From positions 124,001 through 188,000 of the forward strand of contig CAVVQV010000004.1 in NCBI GenBank assembly GCA_963750495.1: a stretch of DNA of 64,000 nucleotides, given 5' to 3'. A model generated the notes under the pieces. It was given only the letters and a program-made list of their open reading frames with translations, had not been told where the DNA came from and did not search any database. The position numbers were made by a program, and so were the translations under genes. Shown piece by piece: positions 6,187 to 15,164 of the stretch. How positions within the stretch are numbered: position 1 is the first letter of the stretch; each line of letters opens with the position of its first letter. The stretch comes from JANLYC01 sp963750495 (GTDB lineage: Bacteria; Actinomycetota; Actinomycetes; Propionibacteriales; Nocardioidaceae).

Positions 6187-8538
6187 GTGACGTCTGGCCA
6201 CAGCTCACCGTCGGTCCTGGCGCCGTCGCATGCGCGGAGCGCCGTCCGGCACCGTCGACGCATCGTGGTGACGGGCGTCGTGCAAGGCGTCGGGTTCCGT
6301 CCCTTCGTCTACGCCCGTGCCAGCCGGCACGGTCTGTCGGGCTGGGTGCGCAACGACGCCAACGGTGTCGTCGTGGAGGTCGAGGGTGACCCCGACGCGC
6401 TCGCTGCCTTCGTGACCGCGCTTCGCGACGACGCACCGCCGCTGGCGGTGGTCGAGACGGTGCACGTCACCGAGGTCCCGCCGCAGGGCGGCACCAGCTT
6501 TGCCATCGGTTCGACAGACAGCACCGGCACCGTGCGGACGCTGGCCTCCCCGGACATCGCCATGTGCGCAGACTGTGAGGCCGAGCTTCGCGACCCACGT
6601 AACCGTCGCTACCGCCATCCGTTCATCACCTGCACCAACTGTGGGCCTCGGTTCACGATCATCACCGGGCTCCCCTATGACCGGCCCACCACCACGATGG
6701 CCGCGTTCCCCATGTGTGAACCCTGCGCCGCCGAGTACGCCGACCCCGCCGACCGCAGGTTCCACGCCCAGACGATCGCCTGCCCGGACTGCGGTCCGCG
6801 CCTCGAGCTGGTCGACACCGAGGGCCGCAGCAGCACGGGCGAGAAGGCGCTCGCCGAGGCGCGGACCCAGCTGGCCGCAGGGCGCATCGTCGCCGTCAAA
6901 GGAATCGGCGGCTACCACCTGGCTTGCGACGCGACCGACGCGGACGCGGTTGCCGAGCTGAGGCGACGTAAGCAGCGCGGCGCCAAACCGTTCGCCGTGA
7001 TGGTTCCAGACCTTGACACGGCGCGGCTCCTGGTCGAGGTGTCACCGGTGGCAGCCGACGTGCTGACCGGCATCCGGCGCCCCGTCGTCGTGCTCCCCCG
7101 GCGCACCGACATCGGGTCGACCGTGTGCGCCGGCGTCGCACCGGGCAACCCCGACCTCGGTGTCTTCCTGCCCTACACGCCGCTGCACCTGCTGCTGTTC
7201 GGGCTGGCCGACGACAAGGCTGGCCCTGCCGCGCTCGTCATGACGTCCGGCAACCTCTCCGGCGAACCGATCGTGGTCGACGACGCCCTGGCGCTGGTTC
7301 GACTGGCGTCTCTCGCGGACAGCTGGCTGCGTCACGACCGGCCGATCCACGTACCCTGCGACGACTCCGTGACCCGGGTCTTCGACGGTCACGAGATCCC
7401 GATCCGGCGGTCTCGCGGCTACGCCCCGCTTCCGCTCTCCCTGCCTTTCGCGGTCAGCGCGACGCTGGCCGCCGGGGCCGACCTGAAGAACACGTGCGCC
7501 GTCGCTGACGGACGCTACGCGTGGCTGAGCCAGCACGTGGGCGACATGGACGACGTCGCCACGATCGACGCACTGTCCGACACCCGCCGTCATCTCGAGA
7601 CCCTGACCGGTGTCCGTCCCGACCGCGTGGTGGCTGATGCTCATCCGTCGTACCGCTCGACCACGTGGGCGCGCACGACCGCCGGCGACCGACCGTTCCA
7701 GACCGTCCAGCACCATCACGCCCACATCACCGCCGTCATGGGCGAACACGGGCTCGACGGCAGCACACCGGTCATCGGGTTCGCGTTCGACGGCACCGGC
7801 TACGGCACCGACGGTGCGGTCTGGGGCGGTGAGGTGCTGCTCGCCGACTACCAGGGTTTCCGCCGGTTGGCCCACCTGGCCTACACCCCGCTACCGGGCG
7901 GCGACATCTCGGTTCGTCGGCCCTACCGGATGGCGCTCGCCCACCTGTTCGCCGCCGCAGCTGCGTGGCAGGACGACATCCCCTCCGTCGCGGCCTGCCC
8001 CGACGATGAGCGACGCGTGCTGTTGCACCAGCTCGAGACCGGACTGGGCACCGTCCCCACCTCGAGCATGGGTCGCCTGTTCGATGCCGTCGCGTCACTG
8101 GCCGGGGTTCGCCACGTCGCCGACTTCGAGGCGGAGGCGGCGATCGAGCTCGAGGGGCTCGCCCGTGGGATCACGGTCGACAACGCGCGCTACGCCTTCG
8201 GTCTGGGCCCCGCCACGTCCGAGGCGCTCCTGTTCGAGATCGAGGCGACTCCCGTCGTTCGAGCAGTGGTCGACGACGTCTGTGCGGGCGTCGCCCCGAG
8301 CGTGATCGCGGCCGCCTTCCACGGCAGTGTCGTCGACCTGGTCGCCGAGGTGGCGCGGCACGCGCAGGCGGCGTACGGAGAGCTGCCCGTCGTGCTCGGT
8401 GGTGGCGTGTTCCAGAACGGCGTCCTGCTCAGCGGCGTGCTCGCGCGACTGGGTGACGGCGTCCTGTGGCCGCAGCAGCTCCCTGCCAACGACGGTGGGC
8501 TGGCCCTCGGACAGATCTTGATCTCGGCAAGTCGATAA
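6187..8538 (+). CDS. hypF: Carbamoyltransferase HypF
   Basis: 783 aa. HypF uses carbamoyl phosphate and ATP to carbamoylate the C-terminal Cys of HypE, the source of the cyanide ligands of [NiFe] hydrogenase. Domains in order: acylphosphatase-like (about 25-110, VQGVGFRPFVY at 32-42); two C-x2-C-x18-C-x2-C zinc fingers with Cys 127/130/149/152 and 177/180/199/202; YrdC-like domain (about 215-400); Kae1-like C-terminal domain with the HHHAH metal motif near residue 509 and GGGVFQNGVL near 740. GTG start with GGAAGGA upstream. The first 25 residues are a non-conserved extension. First gene of the second hyp block, 31 bp before hypC copy 2. Confidence 0.97.
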   Translation: MTSGHSSPSVLAPSHARSAVRHRRRIVVTGVVQGVGFRPFVYARASRHGLSGWVRNDANGVVVEVEGDPDALAAFVTALRDDAPPLAVVETVHVTEVPPQGGTSFAIGSTDSTGTVRTLASPDIAMCADCEAELRDPRNRRYRHPFITCTNCGPRFTIITGLPYDRPTTTMAAFPMCEPCAAEYADPADRRFHAQTIACPDCGPRLELVDTEGRSSTGEKALAEARTQLAAGRIVAVKGIGGYHLACDATDADAVAELRRRKQRGAKPFAVMVPDLDTARLLVEVSPVAADVLTGIRRPVVVLPRRTDIGSTVCAGVAPGNPDLGVFLPYTPLHLLLFGLADDKAGPAALVMTSGNLSGEPIVVDDALALVRLASLADSWLRHDRPIHVPCDDSVTRVFDGHEIPIRRSRGYAPLPLSLPFAVSATLAAGADLKNTCAVADGRYAWLSQHVGDMDDVATIDALSDTRRHLETLTGVRPDRVVADAHPSYRSTTWARTTAGDRPFQTVQHHHAHITAVMGEHGLDGSTPVIGFAFDGTGYGTDGAVWGGEVLLADYQGFRRLAHLAYTPLPGGDISVRRPYRMALAHLFAAAAAWQDDIPSVAACPDDERRVLLHQLETGLGTVPTSSMGRLFDAVASLAGVRHVADFEAEAAIELEGLARGITVDNARYAFGLGPATSEALLFEIEATPVVRAVVDDVCAGVAPSVIAAAFHGSVVDLVAEVARHAQAAYGELPVVLGGGVFQNGVLLSGVLARLGDGVLWPQQLPANDGGLALGQILISASR

Positions 8539-8569
8539 ACCGAATGACCCGAACAGGAAGGAGAAACGC

Positions 8570-8866
8570 ATGTGTCTGGCCGTACCAGGACAAGTGATGA
8601 GTGTCGAGGAGCGTGACGGCACGTTGATGGCGGACGTCGACTTCGGCGGTATTCGCAAGGACGTGTGCCTGCAGTACATCCCCGACGCCTCGGTCGGTGA
8701 GTACGTCGTCGTGCATGTCGGTTTCGCGATCCAGCGGCTCGACGAGAAGTCGGCGAACGAGACGTTGGCCAACTTCGAGCGCATGGGAATCCTCGAGGAG
8801 GAGTTCGGCGACGGCTTCGCCCTCGCCGCCAAACAGGCTGGACTGGATGAAGGAGTGCAGGCATGA
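8570..8866 (+). CDS. hypC: Hydrogenase assembly chaperone HypC (copy 2)
   Basis: 98 aa starting MCLAVPGQVMSVEE, with the essential Cys2; ATG preceded by AGGAAGGAGAAACGC, a strong ribosome site. HypC passes the Fe(CN)2CO unit from HypD to the large subunit. The core VGEYVVVHVGFAIQRLDEKSANETL is closer to standard HypC than copy 1. Its stop overlaps the hypD start by 4 nt (ATGA), fitting the HypC-HypD complex in which the cofactor is built. Together with hypF, hypD and hypE it forms the conserved maturation operon. Confidence 0.96.
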   Translation: MCLAVPGQVMSVEERDGTLMADVDFGGIRKDVCLQYIPDASVGEYVVVHVGFAIQRLDEKSANETLANFERMGILEEEFGDGFALAAKQAGLDEGVQA

Positions 8867-9963
8867 AGTATCTCGACGAGTTCAGCAACCCCGAGCTGGC
8901 CAAGCGGCTCCTCGACCAGATCCACGAGTCCACCACCCAGCCTTGGGCGATCATGGAGGTGTGTGGCGGACAGACGCACTCGATCATCAGACATGGCATC
9001 GACCAGCTGTTGCCCGACAACGTCGAGATGATCCACGGACCCGGCTGCCCGGTGTGCGTGACTCCCCTCGAGATCATCGACAAGGCGCTGGCGATCGCGT
9101 CGCGGCCCGACGTCATCTTCTGCTCGTTCGGCGACATGCTCCGCGTCCCCGGCAGCACCGAGGACCTGTTCCGCATCAAGAGCGCCGGCGGCGATATCCG
9201 CGTCGTCTACTCCCCGCTCGACGCGCTCAACCTCGCGCGGGAGAACCCCGACCGCGAAGTCGTCTTCTTCGGTATCGGGTTCGAGACCACCGCCCCGGCC
9301 AACGCGATGACCGTCTACCAGGCGCAGCGGTTGGGGATCAAGAACTTCTCGCTGCTCGTCTCGCATGTCCTCGTACCACCGGCCGTGGCCGCCATCATGG
9401 AGTCGCCGACGTGCCGCGTGCAGGCATTCCTCGCCGCCGGCCACGTGTGCAGCGTGATGGGCACTGCCGAGTACCCGCCGTTGTGTGACAAGTACGGCGT
9501 GCCGATCGTGGTGACCGGGTTCGAGCCGCTGGACATCCTCGAAGGAATCCGGCGTACCGTGCTGCAGCTCGAACAGGGCCGTCATGAGCTCGAGAACGCC
9601 TACGAGCGCGCTGTCCGCCCGGAAGGCAACATCCCGGCGATGCAGATGCTCGAGGACGTGTTCGAGCGCACCGACCGTGCGTGGCGAGGCATCGGCGTCA
9701 TCCCCCAGAGCGGATGGCAGCTGTCCGCGAAGTACCGCGAGTTTGACGCCGAGCATCGCTTCAGCGTCACCGACATCCACACCGAGGAGTCGTCCCTCTG
9801 CCGGTCCGGTGAGGTGCTCCAAGGACTGATCAAGCCGCACGAGTGCGCCGCGTTCGGCAAGGAGTGCACACCGCGCAACCCGCTTGGCGCGACCATGGTG
9901 TCGTCGGAGGGCGCATGTGCTGCGTACTACCTGTACCGCCGTCTCGAGCTCGTGGAGGCTTGA
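8863..9963 (+). CDS. hypD: Hydrogenase iron-cofactor assembly protein HypD
   Basis: 366 aa. HypD is the [4Fe-4S] scaffold where the Fe(CN)2CO group is assembled with HypC and HypE. Visible motifs: EVCGGQTHSIIRHGI (the CGGQTH Cys is the iron ligand), IHGPGCPVCVTP, GFETTAP, and the C-terminal Cys cluster CAAFGKECTPRNPLGA followed by SSEGACAAYY, which holds the [4Fe-4S] centre. Length is normal. It is coupled to hypC by a 4-nt overlap, and hypE begins one base after its stop. Confidence 0.97.
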   Translation: MKYLDEFSNPELAKRLLDQIHESTTQPWAIMEVCGGQTHSIIRHGIDQLLPDNVEMIHGPGCPVCVTPLEIIDKALAIASRPDVIFCSFGDMLRVPGSTEDLFRIKSAGGDIRVVYSPLDALNLARENPDREVVFFGIGFETTAPANAMTVYQAQRLGIKNFSLLVSHVLVPPAVAAIMESPTCRVQAFLAAGHVCSVMGTAEYPPLCDKYGVPIVVTGFEPLDILEGIRRTVLQLEQGRHELENAYERAVRPEGNIPAMQMLEDVFERTDRAWRGIGVIPQSGWQLSAKYREFDAEHRFSVTDIHTEESSLCRSGEVLQGLIKPHECAAFGKECTPRNPLGATMVSSEGACAAYYLYRRLELVEA

Positions 9964-9964
9964 C

Positions 9965-11056
9965 ATGACCGACACCACGACAGGCGTGGACGCGCCGGGC
10001 GAGCCGTTGGACTTCAACGGCTGGGTCTGCCCGGCACCTCTGCGCGACTCCCCCAACATCGTGATGGGTCACGGTGGCGGTGGCGCCATGTCGAGCGAGC
10101 TCATCGAGCACCTGTTCCTGCCGGCGTACGGCGAGGCGGCTGCGGCGGAGCTCGGCGACTCCGCGGTCGTCGACGTCACCGGAACGGACCGGCTGGCGTT
10201 CTCGACCGACTCGTTCGTCGTCAAGCCGATGTTCTTCCCGGGCGGGTCGATCGGTGACCTTGCGGTCAACGGCACGGTCAACGACCTCGCCATGTCCGGA
10301 GCCCGGCCGCTCGTGCTCTCGACGGCGTTCATCGTCGAGGAGGGCACGCCGCTCGGCGAGCTCGGCCGGGTGGCGGAGTCGCTGGGCGCGGCTGCGCGGG
10401 CCGCGGGCGTCAAGCTCGTCACCGGTGACACGAAGGTCGTCGACAACGGCAGCGGGGACGGCGTCTTCATCAACACCGCCGGCATCGGGCTGCTCGACCC
10501 GGACGTCGACATCCGGCCGGACCGGGCGACTGTCGGTGACGTCGTGCTTGTCAGTGGCGAGATCGGTGTCCATGGCGTGGCGGTGATGAGCTGCCGCGAG
10601 GGGCTCGAGTTCGGCACCACGGTCGAGAGCGACACCGCGGCACTGCACAGCCTGGTGGCTGACATCATCGCGACGGGCACCGACGTGCACGTGCTGCGCG
10701 ATCCCACCCGCGGCGGGGTGGCCGCCTCGTTGAACGAGATCGGCCGTGCCTCGAAGGTCGGCATCGAGCTCGTCGAGCACCAGCTCCCGATCCCGCAGAC
10801 GGTCAAGGACGCCTGCGGCCTGCTCGGTCTCGACCCGCTGTACGTCGCCAACGAGGGCAAGCTGCTCTGCATCGTGCCTGCCGACCGCGCCGACGAGGTG
10901 CTGGCAGCGATGCAGCAGCACCCGCTGGGGCGCAACGCCGCCATCATCGGCTCCTGCGTCGAAGGTCACCCGGGCATGGTCGTGGCCAAGACCGGCCTCG
11001 GCGGTACTCGCGTGGTCGACATGCCCATTGGAGAACAGCTACCGAGGATCTGCTGA
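9965..11056 (+). CDS. hypE: Carbamoyl dehydratase HypE
   Basis: 363 aa from ATG 9965, one base after the hypD stop; a longer frame from 9884 lies inside hypD and is rejected. HypE (PurM/AIR-synthase fold) dehydrates the HypF-made thiocarbamate to thiocyanate with ATP and hands cyanide to HypC-HypD. The glycine-rich GHGGGGAMSSELIEHLF and the ATP-site DPTRGGVAASLNEI are present, and the protein ends in PRIC, the C-terminal Cys that HypF carbamoylates. The next gene starts directly after its stop codon. Confidence 0.97.
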   Translation: MTDTTTGVDAPGEPLDFNGWVCPAPLRDSPNIVMGHGGGGAMSSELIEHLFLPAYGEAAAAELGDSAVVDVTGTDRLAFSTDSFVVKPMFFPGGSIGDLAVNGTVNDLAMSGARPLVLSTAFIVEEGTPLGELGRVAESLGAAARAAGVKLVTGDTKVVDNGSGDGVFINTAGIGLLDPDVDIRPDRATVGDVVLVSGEIGVHGVAVMSCREGLEFGTTVESDTAALHSLVADIIATGTDVHVLRDPTRGGVAASLNEIGRASKVGIELVEHQLPIPQTVKDACGLLGLDPLYVANEGKLLCIVPADRADEVLAAMQQHPLGRNAAIIGSCVEGHPGMVVAKTGLGGTRVVDMPIGEQLPRIC

Positions 11057-11794
11057 GTGGCGGTGACGACACTGAGCGCGGGAGCGCTCAGGTTTGCTCG
11101 CTATGCCTACCCACCCAACGAGCTCGGCTACTGCGGGCCCGCCGGGGCGGGTGAGTTCATGGGCATCACCGCGGTCGATGCCGAGGCCGAGGTGCGCAGA
11201 CGCGCGCGTCAGTTCGAGGGCGCCTGGCACTACCTCGAGGTGATCGCCGCCTCCGCGGGCATCGAGGATCCGCTCGACGACCGGGTGGTCGAGGCGTACT
11301 GGGTCGGCAACGAGCTGCTCGACAAGCTAGACCCGCACGACCTGCTCGCTGAGCTTCGCGTGCGCTTCCTCGGTCAGGCGACCGGCACCTGGAACGCTGC
11401 CGGTGATCGAGCGCGCGCTCACCACAGCTTCCAGGTCTTCGAGGTCTATCCGTGGGTGTCCCTGCTCGGCGGCCGCGACGACCGGGTGCCGATGAACGTC
11501 CTCGAGCAGTGTCGGATCCGGACGGGGCAGGTCGTCGCCGTCCGTGGCGAACGCGCACAGGTGCGGTCCCGTCCGCTGCTGTGGGACGGCCGGAGACTGG
11601 AGCTCGGGCCTGCCCGCGACGAGGACGTTCGCTGGTCGGAGGCCGGGCAGGGTCTGCTCGACTCGGTGAGCGTCGGCGACATCGTGGCCTTGCACTGGGA
11701 CTGGGTGTGCGACGTGCTCGACGAACGGGCTCAGGAGGCCGTCGTGGGTCGGGAGGCGGCCCAGCTGGCCGCACTGGCCGACCTGCGAGCCTGA
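11057..11794 (+). CDS. Hydrogenase-cluster protein, DUF6390-like (paralogue 2)
   Basis: 245 aa, GTG start immediately after the hypE stop with no spacer. It is a paralogue of the 1462-2280 protein: LRFARYAYPPNELGYCGP, FEGAWHYLEVIAASAGIEDPLDDRVVEAYWVG, HHSFQVFEVYPW and ALHWDWVCD align block by block. It lacks the Pro-rich N-terminal extension. No membrane segment, signal peptide or known catalytic motif is visible. Being last in the hypF-C-D-E operon, while the paralogue follows hypC copy 1, argues that each maturation block carries its own version. Likely an accessory factor for hydrogenase assembly; role unproven. Confidence 0.75.
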   Translation: MAVTTLSAGALRFARYAYPPNELGYCGPAGAGEFMGITAVDAEAEVRRRARQFEGAWHYLEVIAASAGIEDPLDDRVVEAYWVGNELLDKLDPHDLLAELRVRFLGQATGTWNAAGDRARAHHSFQVFEVYPWVSLLGGRDDRVPMNVLEQCRIRTGQVVAVRGERAQVRSRPLLWDGRRLELGPARDEDVRWSEAGQGLLDSVSVGDIVALHWDWVCDVLDERAQEAVVGREAAQLAALADLRA

Positions 11795-11956
11795 CCTGCT
11801 GAGCCATGGGTGCGGGTGCTCCGGAACAGCACACTGCGGACGGCAGTCGGTCATTGCTGTGAGCGATCAGGCCGGGCCTGTCCGTGACGATGTGCCCCAC
11901 TCAAGATGACCCGAACGGGCTATTTCCTACTAGTTCTGGGGGGAAGCCCGACTGCT

Positions 11957-11987
11957 GCCTGGCAGCCAGGCTTACCTTTGCTTCTTA
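11957..11987 (+). terminator. Hairpin with T-rich tail after the hydrogenase locus
   Basis: GCCTGG-CAG-CCAGGC (11957-11971) is a perfect 6-bp stem with a 3-nt loop, followed by TTACCTTTGCTTCTT. This looks like an intrinsic terminator 160 bp after the last hydrogenase gene. It could instead belong to the leader of the gene at 12030. The rest of the 235-bp gap holds only the CGGGCTAT motif at 11916. Confidence 0.4.
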
Positions 11988-12029
11988 GGGGTTGCACCTC
12001 CTCAGCACCCACGTTCTCGGAAGGCACCA

Positions 12030-13658
12030 ATGACTCACCGTCGACTGCTCATGGGAGTGGCCTGCGCCGCTCTCACCACCTCCGCGCTGGTCCTGCCTGC
12101 GTCCAACGCCAGCGCCATGGTCACCTTCGGCGACAACTGTGTCGCAGATGAGGTGACGACGCCCAACACGTGGATCCTGCAGTCCGACTGCACCACTTCC
12201 TCCACCATCGTGATTACCGACGGCATCACCCTGGACGGCAAGCAGCACACGATCACGGCTGAGGAGTCGGGCACGCCCTTCCCGGGTCCCATCATCTCCT
12301 CGGACACCTCGGTGCAGGGCGCCAAGCTGTCGGTCGTCCGTCTCAAGATCACCACGAACTTCGGCAACGTCAGCGGCGGCGACCCGGTCGTCGGCATCAA
12401 GTTCGACGGCGCCTACGGCGCGGTCTCGAACACGACGATCACCGGCGTCAGCCACGGCAACACGGGTGACGACGGCTACGGCATCGAGGTCGACAACTCC
12501 GCGGCGGTCGACCTGAGCGGCAAGCAGGTGCGCGTGAGCGCCACCAAGGTGTTCCGCTACCAGAAGGCCGGCGTCTACGTGCACGGGCCGGTCAAGGTCA
12601 GCCTGATCAACTCCGAGATCGGGTCGAGCGCCGACCCGGGCGGCAGCCCGATCGATGGCCTTGCCGCCGACGCCGTGTCCCTGGCCAACGGGGTCACCGG
12701 TGCGATCAAGGGCAGCACCATCTCCGTCAACGACGCCGGCGCGGCACGCACGCAGGGTGAATACGGCACCGGCATCCGGCTGTACAGCACCGGCGGCCGG
12801 ATCGGCTTGACCAACAACGTCATCGACTCCTCCGGCGGTGGAGATGTCGGCGTGTCCGTCGACAACGATGCCTCGAGCCTGGTGCGCACGACAGCAGACC
12901 TCAGCTGCACGCTGATTCGTCGTGGCTCGGCCCCGACCCCCGACCCGTACGGCTTCGGAGTGTTGCGATTTGCCGACAACGGCAAGAAGACGAGCAGCCC
13001 CATCTCCGACAGCACGTTCGCGGGTTGGAAGCAGGACACCACCATCTACGACGGCACCTTCGGAGCAGGTGACGCCAACAACGCTGCCGGACAGTGCCCA
13101 CCGCTCCCACCGAAGTCCGTGCTGGCCCGCGGCGGCGACCACCGCAGCAAGGTCACCTGGAACGCAGGAACCGCGCTGGTCTATGCCCCCGTCACGGGTT
13201 ACACCGTCACGGCCAAGGCTCCGGGACGCAAGCCCGTCAAGAAGTCGGTCGGTGCCAACGCGACCAGCGCCATGGTGACGGGTCTCAACAACACGGTCAC
13301 CTACAAGGTCACTGTGCAGGCGAACAGCAACGGCGGCTCGACGAGCTCGACTGACATGCTCTACCCGACCTCGATGAAGTTCGGTGCGAAGCCGGGCAAG
13401 GTCCACAAGGGTCAGAAGTCGGTCCTGAGGGGCACCTTGTCCAGCAAGGACCCCTCGGCGAAGCTGGCGCGGCGCGCCATCGTCATCTCGTCCAAGAAGG
13501 CCGGCGGATCCTGGTCCACGCTGAAGACGGTACGGACCTCACCCCAGGGGACGTTCTCGCTTGGCGTCCGTCCCGGCAAGCGGACGTCCTACCGCGCGAC
13601 GTACGCGGGAGCCCCGGACCTCGCGAGCTCCAGGCTCACCACGGTGCGGGTCGGCTGA
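12030..13658 (+). CDS. Secreted beta-helix protein with Fn3-like C-terminus
   Basis: 542 aa, ATG with GGAAGG 9 nt upstream. Residues 1-29 are a Sec signal peptide ending NASA. Residues 30-360 read as a right-handed parallel beta-helix (repeating short strands such as ITDGITLDGKQHTITAEE, SNTTITGVSHG, LINSEIGSS), as in pectate-lyase-like surface proteins, with Cys residues near both ends. About 365-450 is a fibronectin type III-like domain (SVLARGGDHRSKVTWN...YKVTVQANSNGGS). The last 90 residues form an Ig-like beta domain common at the end of actinobacterial secreted proteins. No catalytic residues can be assigned and no sortase signal is present. Probably exported and released. Confidence 0.72.
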   Translation: MTHRRLLMGVACAALTTSALVLPASNASAMVTFGDNCVADEVTTPNTWILQSDCTTSSTIVITDGITLDGKQHTITAEESGTPFPGPIISSDTSVQGAKLSVVRLKITTNFGNVSGGDPVVGIKFDGAYGAVSNTTITGVSHGNTGDDGYGIEVDNSAAVDLSGKQVRVSATKVFRYQKAGVYVHGPVKVSLINSEIGSSADPGGSPIDGLAADAVSLANGVTGAIKGSTISVNDAGAARTQGEYGTGIRLYSTGGRIGLTNNVIDSSGGGDVGVSVDNDASSLVRTTADLSCTLIRRGSAPTPDPYGFGVLRFADNGKKTSSPISDSTFAGWKQDTTIYDGTFGAGDANNAAGQCPPLPPKSVLARGGDHRSKVTWNAGTALVYAPVTGYTVTAKAPGRKPVKKSVGANATSAMVTGLNNTVTYKVTVQANSNGGSTSSTDMLYPTSMKFGAKPGKVHKGQKSVLRGTLSSKDPSAKLARRAIVISSKKAGGSWSTLKTVRTSPQGTFSLGVRPGKRTSYRATYAGAPDLASSRLTTVRVG

Positions 13659-13665
13659 CCGAGGT

Positions 13666-14562
13666 CTAGCGGTACGTCCCGTCGGTCAGCTTCTCGCGAG
13701 CTGCACCGACGGGGCGGATCAAGCCCTCCTGCGCGACCGAGGCGACCAACGCCCCGTCGCGACTGAAGACGTTGCCCGAGGCGAAGCCGCGGGCCCCCGA
13801 AGCCGACGCCGAGTGCTGGTCGTACAACATCCAGGCGTCGGACCGAAACGGCCGGTGGAACCACATCGCATGGTCGAGGGATGCCGGCCGGACCAGCGGC
13901 GACGAGATGAACAGGTCGTGCGGCACCAGACTCACGCCGAGCAGGGTCAGGTCGCTGGCGTAGGCCAGCACGCAGGTGTCGATCACCGGGTCGGCCGGCA
14001 CGGCACCGGCAGCCCGGAGCCAGATCTGCGTGCGGGCCGGCTGGGAGTCATTGGCCAACGCTCCACCGGGACGCGAGTCGCCGGCGTACCGCACATCCAG
14101 AGCGGCCCACTCCCGCTCCCAGGACCCGTCGTCACGACCGGTCAGCTGTCGGACCAGGTCACCGAGGGTCGGGCAGTCCTCCGGATCGGGAACCTCGGGC
14201 ATCGTGTCCTGGTGCTCGAAGCCCGGTTCCGCGCGCTGGAACGATGTGGTGAGGAAGAAGATCGACTCGCCGTGCTGTCTGGCCACGACCCGACGCGTCG
14301 CGAACGACCGACCGTCCCGGATGCGCTCCACGTCGTAGATGATCGGAACCGCGGTGTCTCCGGGCCGCAGGAAGTACGAGTGCAGCGAGTGGACGGCGAA
14401 GGCGTCGTCCACGGTCTGACAGGCAGCTCGCAACGCCTGGGCCGCCACCTGGCCGCCGAACACCCGTTGCAGTGCGGTGTCAGGCTGGCGACCGCGATAC
14501 AGGTCGACGTCGAGCTCTTCGAGCTCGAGCAGGTCGAGCAGGTCGGGTACGGAGTTCGGCAC
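13666..14562 (-). CDS. tesB: Acyl-CoA thioesterase II (TesB family)
   Basis: 298 aa, GTG start at 14562. Double hot-dog thioesterase that hydrolyses medium and long acyl-CoAs in the cytoplasm. The N-terminal hot dog shows FGGQVAAQALRAACQTVDDAFAVHSLHSYFLRPGD, a hallmark TesB stretch; the C-terminal hot dog has ANDSQPARTQIWLRAAG and the catalytic-type SLDHAMWFHRPFRSDAWMLYDQHSASA and ARGFASGNVFSRDG. Length matches the E. coli enzyme (about 286 aa). It converges on the secreted protein at 13658 with 7 bp between. CATCAT lies 6 nt before the start and may be its -10. Confidence 0.93.
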   Translation of the reverse strand: MPNSVPDLLDLLELEELDVDLYRGRQPDTALQRVFGGQVAAQALRAACQTVDDAFAVHSLHSYFLRPGDTAVPIIYDVERIRDGRSFATRRVVARQHGESIFFLTTSFQRAEPGFEHQDTMPEVPDPEDCPTLGDLVRQLTGRDDGSWEREWAALDVRYAGDSRPGGALANDSQPARTQIWLRAAGAVPADPVIDTCVLAYASDLTLLGVSLVPHDLFISSPLVRPASLDHAMWFHRPFRSDAWMLYDQHSASASGARGFASGNVFSRDGALVASVAQEGLIRPVGAAREKLTDGTYR

Positions 14563-14585
14563 GCTCCGATGATGTCACGGTGAAG

Positions 14586-15164
14586 TCAGCGCAGCCGGCG
14601 GCGACGTTGCCGCACCCAGCCCATGCCGACGGTGAGGACGGCCGGGACGGCGAGCGTGACAGGAAGGATGCCGGTGGGGTTCAGTCGCCGCTGGTCGGCG
14701 ATCGTGAGCCGCAGCGCCGGGCTCGACACCACGTCGTGGCCACCCGAGGCGGAGGTCACCACGACGAAGATCACGAAGCTGCCGCTGTTGACGGCTTGCA
14801 GGTTCCACGTCACCTGGCGCGTCTCCCCCGTCTGGACGTCGCCGAGGAATCGGGTGCGGTTCGACGACCAGTCCTCGGGATCGACGTACACGCTGGACTT
14901 CGTCGAGAGCACGTTGAGGTAGGCGATGGTGCCGGGTTGGGACCGCCCGGTGTCGTTGCGCAGGGTCGAGACGAAGCTGAAGCGGCTCCCGAGGGTGCTC
15001 TGCAGCTGAGACTGGTCCAGCTCGACGGTCCAGCCGGCGACGGTTGCCGTCCGAGGCTGGGCCGTGAGCCCGACACCCACAGCCGGCAGCGGCGCTTGGA
15101 CGCTCACCAGAAGCAGAGCAGCGGAGCCGAAGACACCCGTGATCAGCCGACCGAGCGTTCGCAT
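14586..15164 (-). CDS. Secreted/membrane-anchored protein of an ABC-2 operon
   Basis: 192 aa from ATG 15164, which overlaps the permease stop (ATGA). The N-terminus MRTLGRLITGVFGSAALLLVSVQAPLPAVGVG is a signal sequence. The middle (about 40-160) is an all-beta extracellular domain (VELDQSQLQSTLGSRFSFVSTLRNDTG, TRQVTWNLQAVNSGSFVIFVVVTS) similar in style to NPCBM/Ig-like or CARDB modules. A C-terminal helix (ILPVTLAVPAVLTVGMGWV) followed by RQRRRRLR anchors it with a basic cytosolic tail. Translational coupling to the ABC-2 permease implies joint function, perhaps an external component of the exporter. No named family recognised. Confidence 0.7.
   Translation of the reverse strand: MRTLGRLITGVFGSAALLLVSVQAPLPAVGVGLTAQPRTATVAGWTVELDQSQLQSTLGSRFSFVSTLRNDTGRSQPGTIAYLNVLSTKSSVYVDPEDWSSNRTRFLGDVQTGETRQVTWNLQAVNSGSFVIFVVVTSASGGHDVVSSPALRLTIADQRRLNPTGILPVTLAVPAVLTVGMGWVRQRRRRLR

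Noticed and set aside
8095..10059. 654-codon minus-strand open frame opposite hypF, hypC and hypD
   Set aside because: It spans three certain genes antisense, has no ribosome site and reads as an antisense shadow (Val/Asp/His-rich).
11965..11985. Possible DtxR/IdeR iron box near GGCTTACCTTTG
   Set aside because: Only one half resembles the consensus; the perfect hairpin explains the symmetry better.
11985..13406. 473-codon minus-strand frame over the secreted beta-helix gene
   Set aside because: The plus strand has a signal peptide, ribosome site and beta-helix pattern; the minus frame has none.
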